From the NCBI RefSeq assembly GCF_014189455.1, contig NZ_CP050299.1, positions 434,001 through 498,000 of the forward strand: 64,000 bases of DNA. Direction: 5' to 3'. The translations under genes and the position numbers were made by a program. The notes beneath the pieces are model-generated. The model made no database searches, was not told the origin of the DNA, and saw only the letters and a program-made list of their open reading frames with translations. Positions 1-8,401 of the stretch are shown here, in pieces (position 1 is the first letter of the stretch; each line of letters opens with the position of its first letter). This DNA comes from Mesorhizobium huakuii (GTDB taxonomy: Bacteria; Pseudomonadota; Alphaproteobacteria; Rhizobiales; Rhizobiaceae).

Positions 1-198
1 AGCTAGACCTCCCTTGGGTGGCTTTGGTGTCCTGCTCATCGAGTTCCCTCCCCCTTTTTCCTGCCGCCAATATGCGCACCCTGCGAGGCAACGGCAACCC
101 GGCGTCAGTATGGTGCAATGGCTGCCGAAAAGAGCGCTCGGCAGCGATCAAGGCCGGGGCGAAAAAGGGCAAGCTCCTGCAGTTTCCAAAAAAAGTTT

Positions 199-279
199 GA
201 AACCCGCGAAGACTCGAACTTCCACGGGTTGCCCCACAGCGACCTCAACGCTGCGCGTCTACCGTTTCGCCACGACCGC
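199..279 (-). tRNA. tRNA-Leu(GAG)-like sequence with an unmatched 3' end
   Basis: On the minus strand the 5' part reads as a class II tRNA-Leu: GCGGTCG acceptor strand, D-arm, a CAGCG/CGCTG anticodon stem with a TTGAGGT loop (anticodon GAG), a long variable arm and a T-loop TTCGAGT. The 3' acceptor strand does not pair with the 5' strand: CGACCGC would be expected, but the sequence runs CGGGTTT. The D-arm also looks one or two bases short. This is either a decayed tRNA or one whose 3' end was replaced when an element integrated or excised, since tRNA 3' ends are common integration sites. Confidence 0.5.
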
Positions 280-561
280 AATTCCTTTGGCTTCGGCCCA
301 ATTCGGACCGGAGCGCTGCCCTTATAGGACGGGCAAATCTTCCCTTCGTACCGACGAAGGGCTTCCTGCGCATCCGCAAAAAAGTGCTCAACTCTGTTTT
401 GGAGAGCGCATTCGCGAACCGACGCGGATGCTGGAAGCCATGCTGCACAAGGCATTCAAGGACAGTGAACAGGTCACATGGACTCGTGATATCAAAAACC
501 GAGTGTGACGCACCATGTGGTGGGGTCCCTCCGATTATCGTGAAGCGACGCCGAGGATATC

Positions 562-2012
562 ATGCAGGAAACGGAACTGAAGCTCGAGCTCTCGCGGTCG
601 GGTGCAGCGTCGCTGCTGAGGAAAAATCCTTTCGGATCCTCGCCCACCATTCTTCAGCAGAGATCCATCTATTTCGACACCCCTGGATGGGATCTGTCCA
701 AGCGCGGCCTGTCGCTTCGCATTCGGCAATCGGGAAATGAACGGATACAAACCGTCAAAGCCGGCGATGGTGCCGCGGTCGGATCGTTCACGCGCGAGGA
801 ATGGGAGCGACCGGTCTACGGCGATACCCCGATACTTGACGGTCCGCAGATTCGAGACCTGCTTGCAGGGGCTGGCCCAAAGCTTGCGCCCTTGTTCGAG
901 GTTCATGTCAAACGGCATCGTTGGAATGTGATGGATGGCGACGCCACGATCGAAGTCGCTTTGGATCTTGGCAAGGTCCTTGCGGCCGATCGTGAGGCGC
1001 CGCTCTGCGAGATAGAGTTGGAAAAGAAGGCGGGTTCACGACAGCGCTGTTTGCGCTCGCCCGGAAAGTCGACCTGATCACGCCGGCACATCTTGGGGTG
1101 CTGAGCAAAGCGGAACGGGGCTATCGTCTGCTTGGCTCGGCGCCCTGTGCTGTGAACGCGGCCGCGACCCCGCTTACATGCGAGATGAGCGCGGCAACGG
1201 CTTTCGCGCGCATCGCAGCGGCGTGTCTCAAACAGTTTCGTCTCAATGAAACGGCGCTGGGCTGGTTTCGCGATGCCGAGGCCGTACACCAGGCTCGCGT
1301 GTCGCTGCGACGGCTGCGCTCCCTATGCTCGATCTGCAAGTCGCAGTTCGACGACTGCCGTTTCGACCGCCTGCGCGAAGAATTGACATGGCTCGCCTCG
1401 GAATTTGGCGATGCGCGCAATATCGACGTGATGATCGACCGCGCTTCGAGCGAGGCTCTTTCAATCCGTCTTCAAGACGCGCGCGACGAAGCCTATGCGG
1501 CGGTCGAAGCATCGCTCTCCTCGGCGCGCGCCCGCACGTTGATGATCGATGCCGCCGAGTGGATTTCCATCAGGGACTGGCGAACCGACCAAACGGACGA
1601 AACGTTGCACGAGCAGTCGTCGCGGGATTTCGCCTCCGGTGTATTTGATAGACTTTGGAAAAAGGTGGCGAAGGGCGGCAACAATCTGATCGATGCCGAT
1701 GACGAGACCCGCCATGAAGTGCGCATCGCCGCAAAGAAACTGCGCTATGCGGCGGAGTTCTTCGAGCCGCTTTACAAGAGCAAGGCGGAAGCCAAACGCC
1801 ATCGACGGTTCATCATGGCGATGAAGGACCTGCAGGATCAGCTCGGCAGCCTCAACGATCTCGCCACCGCCCCCGATATGCTGGCAGCGCTGGCGCTTTC
1901 GGACGTGGCTGGTGCGACGGATCTCTTCCGCTCCGAAGACAAGTCCAAGCTTCTTGAAGACGCCGCAGAAGCGCATGACACCTTTGTTAACACGAGGCGC
2001 TTCTGGCATTGA
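562..2012 (+). pseudogene. CYTH-CHAD domain protein (triphosphate tunnel metalloenzyme), frameshifted
   Basis: Residues 1-155 form a CYTH domain: the ExELK-type start QETELKLEL, then basic and acidic strands such as LSLRIRQ and the CEIELE motif. From about 1035 the reading continues one frame away as FTTALFALARKVDLITP and runs into a CHAD domain (helical, conserved histidines, for example AVHQARVSLRRLRSLC and ETRHEVRIAAKKLRYAAEFF) ending at 2012. Family members hydrolyse inorganic triphosphate, and CHAD domains bind polyphosphate. One base appears to be missing near 1033, so CYTH and CHAD are separated. A separate CHAD protein could start at 1098. A sequencing error is possible. The gene is chromosome-like and lies next to the tRNA remnant. 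Confidence 0.8.
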
Positions 2013-2203
2013 GGCAGCACGCAGAACCACAGGGATCGACGAAGCTCTGGCACCGCTTGCTGGAAGGCGACGAGGAGGCGGATCGTGCGGACTTGAGAGA
2101 AGTTGTGACTGTTGCTTTTGGGCTAAAGCGTGTCGCGATTTAAGGGATTCAGGATTCCCTTTGATTTGAGTTCGTGATTCATTGCGGTTGAAAGGAGACC
2201 GCG

Positions 2204-2825
2204 ATGGGCAAGCCGCTACCGCTTGAGTTGCGTCGGCGTGTTGTTGCGTATGTCGATGAGGGACATGGTCACCGCGAGGCTGCGCGCCATTTCCGCGTTT
2301 CGCCTCGCTTTGTGAACAATCTGATCAACCTGCGCCGGCAGACCGGTTCGCTTGAAGCGCGCCGGCAGGGCCATGTGGGCGGCGGCAAGCTTGAGCCGCA
2401 TGCCGAGTTTGTTCGCTTGCGATTGGCCCAGACCGGCGAACTGACGCTGGATGAGCTTTGCGTCGAACTGGAGGTGCGTGGGGTAAGCGTGCATCGCTCC
2501 AATGTCGGGCGCCTGCTCAATCGCCTGGGGCTCAGTCATAAAAAAAACTCTACAGGCCAGTGAGCAGCAGCGGGCCGACGTGCGCCAGGCGCGTGAATTG
2601 TGGACCGGGCGGCGAAAGCGGTTCTTCAACAAGGCTTTGGCGCGGCTGATCTTCATCGATGAGACGTCGACCAATACCAAGCTGACCAAACGCACCGGCT
2701 GGGCGCCGAAGGGCGAGCGCTTCAGGACGCATGCGCCATTCGGCAAATGGCAGACGCAGACCTTCATCGCCGGGCTGCGATGCCACGGTCTTGTCGCGCC
2801 GTGGATCGTCAATACGTGGCGGTAG
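2204..2825 (+). pseudogene. IS630-family transposase, 3' truncated
   Basis: The first segment (2204-2563) is the helix-turn-helix half (LELRRRVVAYVDEGHGHREA, RFVNNLINLRR). The second (about 2502-2825) starts the DDE catalytic half (LIFIDETSTNTKLTKR, first Asp present). The frame changes at an eight-A run (2540-2547), the usual place for programmed frameshifting in this family, so the change itself may be natural. The protein then stops at PWIVNTWR, well before the second and third catalytic residues, so the copy is a 5' fragment. The start has a good ribosome site (GAAAGGAGA). Confidence 0.85.
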
Positions 2826-2985
2826 TCTGGCCCTGCGACGGCATTGTGACGAATAATGAGAAGTGATCGGGGAACCCGCGCAATCGCGGATTCGACGAGC
2901 TAGATTTCGGCAGTAAACGCCACCAGGTCTGACCGACCGCCTCATCGCGAGCTGCGGTCCTGGTCTCGACAGCATGACCATATGT

Positions 2986-3384
2986 TCATTCTCTGAGGGA
3001 CGATTGTTCCACCACGGGAATATCGGGGAGATCGTAATAGTCGCCGGCCGATTCAGGGTACAACTGGCTCTCCATCCTTAGTTTGGTTGGACCGTCGATG
3101 GTGCCGGCCCAAATAGAAATATGAGGCCTTCCGAAACCCTGCCAAAACAGGTTGCTGCCGCAGTTCGAGCAAAAGCCTCGCTTGGCCGTTTCAGAGGACT
3201 GAAACCATTTCAGCGTGTCGCCTTTGATGACGACATCCTTGAGTTCAGCCTGAGTCGCTGCAACGTAATGACCAGATGCTTTCCGGCACTGATTGCAGTG
3301 GCAGGCGACGATCGGACGCAAGTCGCCATGTACCTCGTAGGCAACGGCTCCGCACAGACAGCTTCCTTTGGTCATGCTCGTCAT
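2986..3384 (-). CDS. GFA-family zinc-binding protein (glutathione-dependent formaldehyde-activating enzyme-like)
   Basis: A protein of 132 residues with the GFA signature: GSCLCGAVAYEV near the start, CHCNQCRK in the middle and FCSNCGSNLFW after it, giving the cysteines of two structural/catalytic zinc sites. The family includes glutathione-dependent formaldehyde-activating enzymes, but most members have no known substrate. I chose the ATG at 3384 because GGAGAGG lies just upstream of it and the domain begins six residues later. A longer in-frame version from 3441 is possible but has no such signal. No operon partner is visible: the thermonuclease upstream on the same strand ends about 220 bp away. 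Confidence 0.85.
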   Translation of the reverse strand: MTSMTKGSCLCGAVAYEVHGDLRPIVACHCNQCRKASGHYVAATQAELKDVVIKGDTLKWFQSSETAKRGFCSNCGSNLFWQGFGRPHISIWAGTIDGPTKLRMESQLYPESAGDYYDLPDIPVVEQSSLRE

Positions 3385-3608
3385 CGGCCTCTCTCCGTTG
3401 CAGTGGCGCACATAGAAATGCATCTGATCGGATTTCACCATCGCAATTGCGACAGCCGGGCGTCGAAGGCGCCTTTTGCTACCTATGCCGGGAATTCGTC
3501 CAGGATGTCCACTTTAGGGTGCTCGGATTCGGCCACACGACATATGCAGGACGTCGACGGTGTGGTTCATTCGGATGGTCGGCCGCTGCAATCCAATCCC
3601 AGAAATCG

Positions 3609-4438
3609 TCATCTCTTGGCAGCACGCCATCCGGCTGCCTGTGCTTCGGCTTCTGAACAGAACCACCGTTCTCCGGTGTCCTCCGTAATCTTGGTTTTCT
3701 CGTAGTTCTGCTGGCTAGGCACATGATAGATGCGTTCGCCAGTAGTGCTGATGTTGCCTTTGATGTTGCAGCTTTTGGCGCCGCCGGAGGTGACGCCAAC
3801 CAGAGGCGCTGGTTGGCTAGGCAGATTTTTGCGGCCCTCAGCCCGCCATTCCCAAGGCGGCTGCACGGTTCCGGCCCAGATTCCGAGCCGGTCGGCTTTC
3901 GCGGCTTCCTGCTGGTTCGCGTATTTGCCGTTGCTGTACCGCGCCAGTCCATCGCCCACCCATTTCCGACAATCCACGCTTGGACGCTTGTGCCATCTGC
4001 CCGATAGCAATCGCCGACGAAGCGGCCGTACCGATCGCGCTCTACAAAGTCGCAACGAGTGGGCGAGGACGCGGATAAGAACGCGTCGACGGCCTTGGCT
4101 GCCTGAGCACCACAACGATAGGCCTTGCCTTCGCGGTCATCGCAGGTCTGGGCAGACTCAGGTGCATCGATCCCGTTGAAGCGGACACGCTCGCCATGAA
4201 TTTCGATCGTGTCGCCATCGACCACGGAAGCGCGGCCAATCAGCTCTACTCCTTTCCCGGTGTCTGCCGCGAAGAGGGGATTTGTATTGTGATACCAAGC
4301 TGAGCCGACACCGAGCAGCGTGACGGCCACGAGAGCTGATGCAACAGATTTCGCATAAGGCCCGATGCGGTTGTTGCGCCTGCTATTTCGTCGCCTCCTG
4401 GACCGATCGATGTTGCCCACTTCGTGTTCCCTATTCAA
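3609..4438 (-). pseudogene. Thermonuclease (SNase-like) family protein, frameshifted
   Basis: The N-terminus carries one membrane segment or signal (SVASALVAVTLLGVGSAW), followed by an SNase fold: ASVVDGDTIEIHGERVRFNGIDAPE, with the calcium-binding Asp and the catalytic Arg, then CDFVERDRYGRFVGDCY. Around 3935 the frame moves: the natural continuation (ARYSNGKYANQQEAAKADRLG) is found in the next frame and runs to a stop at 3609. It ends with the rhizobial cysteine-containing tail CNIKGNISTTGERIYHVP and ERWFCSEAEAQAAGWR. Read without the shift, the first frame runs on as nonsense to 3479. It would be an exported or membrane-anchored nuclease. It is either a recent pseudogene or a sequencing error. 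Confidence 0.8.
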
Positions 4439-4439
4439 G

Positions 4440-5369
4440 CCTGGAGGCCTACCGCATGAGAAGAAATCGATAACCCAAATTGACGATTAATGACGCGTTG
4501 CTCGCGCAAATAAGGCGCTAGGCGGATTTGCGCTCGAGAGGAAGTGTTGCCCTTTCCTATTTCCATGCCTAGAAGGCTCCATTGTGTGTGTACAGCAGAA
4601 CTCGCTGGGGGGTGAGTATCGTTGTGCGTCGGGCGAAATGCCCTCCATGCGGTCAATTCTCTGTTTGTTCCGTAGAGGATTTTTCCGGACGCTTTTGCAT
4701 CCGGAAAAATCGTTCCTTCACCTAAAAGCCTCAGTCACCCCACCTTTCGGACGGCGGAAAACCTATTGAGGCATACTGTTGTGTCTTTCGAGGCGGTTTA
4801 GCTGGAAATGTTTCCAAACTATGCGCGCACCGATACGTCCTGCTGACGCGAGCAGGGATGCAGCACGTGCTGCTGCGACAGGATTGCCAGAGTTTGCAGA
4901 TCGCCGTTTCCGGCGCCTCCGTGCTCCGCCCGTTGCGGCTATGCGTCGACGCCATCGTGCCTACGCGGCGTCTGAAGTACCATCTTGCTGCCCTCCGGTG
5001 GCCGAATGACATCCACGGCGGCAGCCGCCCGATGGCCAGTGCCTCGCCAGCCGGTCGCTGTCACGGCCGATGGTGATCATTGTCGATGTTCAAGCAGGCG
5101 ATCAAGGACACGGTTGCCACCAGCGTATCGCCAGACACGCTGCCCCACGACTGCAGCTTGTATCTGCTTCCGAAATTGAATGACCTCCATTTTCGACGAT
5201 TTCGTTTCGCCCGCACGGCCAGCGAGCCGCCGCCGATGGAGAGTGCGTTCGCTTACCGCTGCCTCCATTCGGCGAGGAACGAACCCACAGGTAACAGCTT
5301 ATCGCGGACAACGATCCTAAGCCGCGCGATGATGACCGGCTTGGCCAGTTTGATGCTGCGTGGTTCCAT
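4440..5369. other. Non-coding stretch upstream of the first nod box
   Basis: I see no convincing gene here. Open frames in this stretch lack domain similarity or codon bias. The one clear structure is a perfect 12-bp inverted repeat at 4678-4711, listed separately. Confidence 0.5.
4678..4711. repeat. Perfect 12-bp inverted repeat (hairpin)
   Basis: GATTTTTCCGGA at 4678-4689 is exactly complementary to TCCGGAAAAATC at 4700-4711, with a 10-base loop. It is A/T-rich at the base, so read from either strand it gives a T-run after the stem, like a bidirectional terminator. No intact gene ends right beside it. Confidence 0.6.
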
Positions 5370-5416
5370 ATCCGCAGCGCTGATGGTCCGTATCAATACA
5401 ATCGATTTGCCCTATC
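5370..5416 (+). promoter_or_regulatory. nod box (NodD binding site) upstream of the DUF1796 gene
   Basis: The 47-bp layout of a nod box is present: ATCC at the left, GATG at +13, ATC at +22, then ACAATCGATTT and a closing ATC. By hand I count about seven differences from the usual consensus over some 40 defined positions, mostly in the right end (GCCCTATC where TACCAATC is usual). It ends about 60 bp before the ATG at 5479. Confidence 0.65.
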
Positions 5417-5478
5417 TTTCGAAATGCTGGAAAGCATCGCTCTTTCACTCCTATCTGGTACCACCTAAGGACCGGGCA

Positions 5479-6135
5479 ATGCCTTACGAAGCTATTTTTA
5501 GCCTTGGATCTGACTGCACTCCTGCGACGCAAATCAGACGCTATTTCAAACGGCGCCCGAGCAGCTGTTTTGATTGGATTGTGACACCTATAGCCTCCAT
5601 CGAGGAAATATTGGCAGATGATGGAGCGCGATTCGGGCTTCGTGTATCAGCCTGCTTCAATGGGACGTCAGCTTTTTGCGAGAATTACGGGGTAGTTTAC
5701 CACCATGAATTCGATCGGACCACGTCCAACGCAGTGATATTCACGCCGGAAGCGTTACGGTCCTGCCGAGAGAAGCTGATTTACAAATACAATAAGATGC
5801 TTGACATCGCTCGGACACGAAAGACGTTGTTTGTGCGTTATGTCTCGGCGACGGATGCTCCGGGGGATCAGCAGATGGGAAAGACGTTTGGCGTAGACGA
5901 TCTCCAGGAGATGGTCACTCTACTTGAGAAAAAATTGGGACACTCAAGGTTCCATGTGGCCTATTTCCGCGCCAACGGGAATGCATATGATAAGTCGAAG
6001 TTCATAGGGCCAGTCCCGGAGCGCTGCAGTATCCATCAGGAGAACCATGTTCCTGATCAACTGGGCGAGGTTGAGGTATGGAACGTGTTCTTCTCGAAAA
6101 TGGGACTTTCGCCAGACCGTCCACCGCTGCTGTAA
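5479..6135 (+). CDS. DUF1796 family putative papain-like cysteine peptidase
   Basis: A protein of 218 residues that opens with the family signature: YEAIFSLGSDCTPATQIRRY followed by SSCFDWIVTPIASIEEIL. The Cys of SLGSDC and the later His residues (YHHEFD, about position 77) fit the proposed cysteine-peptidase fold, although no activity is established for the family. The ATG at 5479 is preferred because the domain starts at once and AAGGACC lies before it. An upstream in-frame extension to 5080 runs through the nod box and is probably not translated. The nod box ending at 5416 suggests induction by NodD with plant flavonoids. It might act on glycan- or surface-related substrates, because relatives often sit in polysaccharide loci, but that is inference. 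Confidence 0.75.
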   Translation: MPYEAIFSLGSDCTPATQIRRYFKRRPSSCFDWIVTPIASIEEILADDGARFGLRVSACFNGTSAFCENYGVVYHHEFDRTTSNAVIFTPEALRSCREKLIYKYNKMLDIARTRKTLFVRYVSATDAPGDQQMGKTFGVDDLQEMVTLLEKKLGHSRFHVAYFRANGNAYDKSKFIGPVPERCSIHQENHVPDQLGEVEVWNVFFSKMGLSPDRPPLL

Positions 6136-6490
6136 TCTTCAAGAGTTGACCAGAAGCATCCTTCGCGGCCATCCAAGCGGGATAGTCGGCGCGTCGATGT
6201 GGACGGATCCTCGACCTCGCCGACACGATCGGTTTTCGATCCCAGTTGGGCGAAGATTTCGAGTACAGGATCAAGCCCCCAAGCCCCACTATCGCAAACC
6301 CGTCCTATTGACGTTGGCGGGCGCCCGCGCGCCTGATGACGCACGGCGGGCTCTCGTGAACCGAGTCCGCTTCATTCGCTCTGGTACGGCGGTCTCGGCC
6401 CTTCGGGCTTTGATCCCTGGCCATAACAACCCTTTGGTTGTCCAGCGTAGCTGCTTTCGTGTCACCCCGAGGAACACCGAGCCAAGGCAG

Positions 6491-7246
6491 TTTGACCGTA
6501 CGATCGCGGACATCGTGGCCGCCCATAACGGGCGCTACAACATCGACATCCATCTCAAGCATGATCGGTCGGTCACCGAACCTTTCGCCGAAACGCACGT
6601 CCGGCGCCTTGAAGCGATCCGCCACGCCACCGGTGGAGTGAAGCGCGAGCCTGACGGCACCAGGGTCATCGGGCCGGACCATCCCAAACGCGTCGTCGTC
6701 TACGAGCGTCAGCGTGCCAGGGAAGAACCTGTCACGGTCGAGAAGCTCTCCTCATTGTCGCTTGAGCAACAGATTGGTTTCGACGGCGCCACCTGGATTG
6801 ACCGCGAGCTGGTCTCTGACAGACCGGAGGCTTTGCATGGCTCGGGTTTCGGCCGTGATGTGCGGGCCGCGCAGGCACGCAGGCGGCAGTGGCTGCTCGT
6901 GCAGGGTCTCGCGAGTGAAGAGCAGGACCGGATAGTTTATCGCGCCAACATGATTTCGATCCTGCGTTAGCGTGAGCTGAACCGTGTTGTCGGTCAGCTT
7001 TCGCAGGAACTTGGGCTCTCGTATGCCGAAGCCCGGGCAGGAGATCGAATAGAGGGTATGCTGCGCCGATCGGTTGAGCTCGCCTGCGGCAAATATGCCG
7101 CGATCGAGAGGTCGCGCGAGCTCACGCTGGTGCCATGGCGGCCGGTGCTCCATCGGCACATCGGCAAGGAGGTTTCTGGCGTGGTTCAGCGCGAGGGTAT
7201 CTTCTGGAACATCGGTCGGCAAAGGGGTGGGCCCAGCGTTTCATGA
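6491..7246 (+). pseudogene. DUF3363/VirD2-type relaxase, C-terminal remnant with an in-frame stop
   Basis: From FDRTIADIVAAHNGRYNIDIHLKHDRS through KLSSLSLEQQIGFDGATWID and ARRRQWLLVQGL, this is the C-terminal DUF3363 region of rhizobial plasmid/ICE relaxases. A TAG at 6968-6970 interrupts it. The same frame continues (RELNRVVGQLSQELGLSYAEA ... LTLVPWRPVLHRHIGKEVSG ... GRQRGGPSVS) to a stop at 7246. The N-terminal catalytic part is missing or unrecognisable upstream (6136-6490). It is a fossil of a mobilisable element, which fits an ICE-type island. Confidence 0.75.
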
Positions 7247-7283
7247 CGACGCAGCAGCGATGCTTCATGCAACGCCTGATCGA

Positions 7284-7314
7284 CCCGTCGCGCCGCGAAG
7301 CGCGGCGGGTTTTT
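7284..7314 (+). terminator. Rho-independent terminator after the relaxase remnant
   Basis: A 10-bp stem CCCGTCGCGC / GCGCGGCGGG (one T-G pair) with loop CGCGAA is followed by TTTTT. It lies about 40 bp after the stop of the relaxase remnant, so it is probably that gene's original terminator. Confidence 0.75.
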
Positions 7315-7436
7315 CTCTTGAGCACTTGTTTTTGGTCGCGGGACGTTTGCTGCCATAGTGTCCAGCCTGGACCTTGCAATAGCGCCCAACTATCGATTGT
7401 GCTCGACGGAGCCTGCAGCGAAGGGGGTGTCATGCC

Positions 7437-7643
7437 GATTTCGTCGAAATGCTCGCGCAATCCGGCGCCTTCAATCCCTCCGATCTGGCGTTGCTGGGGC
7501 GCGTCTTCGATCATAAGACATTGAGGGCCAATCCGCGCAATCTGCGTGAGGTGCTCGCGTCCCGGATCGTTCAGGAGGCCCGTATCGCCGAGATGAGCGG
7601 TTTCCGCCGGGATGATCGAGGACGTAGCCCAAACGCGTCCTAG
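7437..7643 (+). pseudogene. Short unrecognised reading frame, probably a gene remnant
   Basis: The frame reads EMLAQSGAFNPSDLALLGRVFDHK and then EVLASRIVQEARIAEMSGF, the feel of a small helical rhizobial protein, but I do not recognise a family with certainty. It ends just before the nod box at 7648. No good start or ribosome site is visible. Confidence 0.25.
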
Positions 7644-7647
7644 CCCC

Positions 7648-7694
7648 ATCCACTGGGTGGATAACAGTTATCCCAATAATCGATTTTACCAATC
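7648..7694 (+). promoter_or_regulatory. nod box (NodD binding site) upstream of the nodM remnant
   Basis: Strong match to the nod box: ATCCACTGGGTGGAT at the left arm and AATCGATTTTACCAATC at the right arm, with ATCCCAAT between. I count about four differences from the usual 47-bp consensus. It lies 92 bp before the ATG of nodM. Confidence 0.92.
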
Positions 7695-7786
7695 GTACCG
7701 AATTCCCCTAGGAGGCTCTGAATAGAAACGGCCGGGCGGGTGTCCTTCCGGTCGACCCAGGCTGCCGGGAGAAATCGGAGACGAGC

Positions 7787-8270
7787 ATGTGCGGGATTGT
7801 TGGCATCGTTGGGCAACAGCCAGTGTCGGAGCGGTTGGTCGACGCGTTGAAGCGTCTGGAATATCGCGGCTATGACTCAGCCGGCGTTGCGACGATCACC
7901 GAGGGCGCCTTGCACTGCCGGCGCGCCGAGGGCAAGCTCGTCAATCTCAAGGCGAGGCTGAAGGAAGAGCCGCTGGGCGGCACCATTGGCATCGCCCACA
8001 CGCGCCGGGCAACTCATGGGGCACTGACTGAACGCAACGCGCATCCGCACTTTAGCGATGGTGTGGCCGTCGTCCATAACGGCATTATCGAGAATTTCGC
8101 CGAGTTGAAGGACGAATTGGCGGCTGCGGGGGCTGCCGGCAGTCGACGAGATAGTCGCGCCAATGATTTTCTCGGTGCCGATACAGCTTCTTGCCTACCA
8201 CACGGCGCTCGTCATGGGCACAGATGTCGACTAGCCGCGCCATCTCGCAAAATCGGTCACCGTCGAATGA
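7787..8270 (+). pseudogene. nodM: nodM/glmS remnant: glutamine-fructose-6-phosphate aminotransferase with a large internal deletion
   Basis: The first 113 or so residues are an intact class II glutaminase start: MCGIVGIVG with the nucleophile Cys2, LEYRGYDSAGVA, IAHTRRATHG and NAHPHF...VVHNGIIENF. At about 8135 this jumps, out of frame, to the extreme C-terminus of the same enzyme: [33 protein letters not shown], a TAG in place of a Gln codon, then AKSVTVE and the true end at 8270. About 450 residues, including both sugar-isomerase domains, are gone, so no aminotransferase activity can remain. NodM supplies glucosamine-6-phosphate for Nod-factor synthesis. The gene sits directly behind the nod box, and a housekeeping glmS elsewhere would cover its loss. 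Confidence 0.9.
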
Positions 8271-8401
8271 TTGTGGGAGCTGACATGGCTGACCGGTCCG
8301 GCGCCCTCTTTGTCAAATTCGAGGATGAGCGAACGCGGCCGGCTCGCGAATTCGACGCCCACGTGAGAGCCGCAGCGCCGGCGCGTGCGACGGACTGAAA
8401 C

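Noticed and set aside
2040..2056. Possible sigma54 promoter (TGGCACCGCTTGC)
   Set aside because: The gap between the two elements is three bases, not five, so the spacing is wrong.
5080..5478. N-terminal extension of the DUF1796 gene
   Set aside because: It would run through the nod box, has no ribosome site, and the family domain begins just after 5479.
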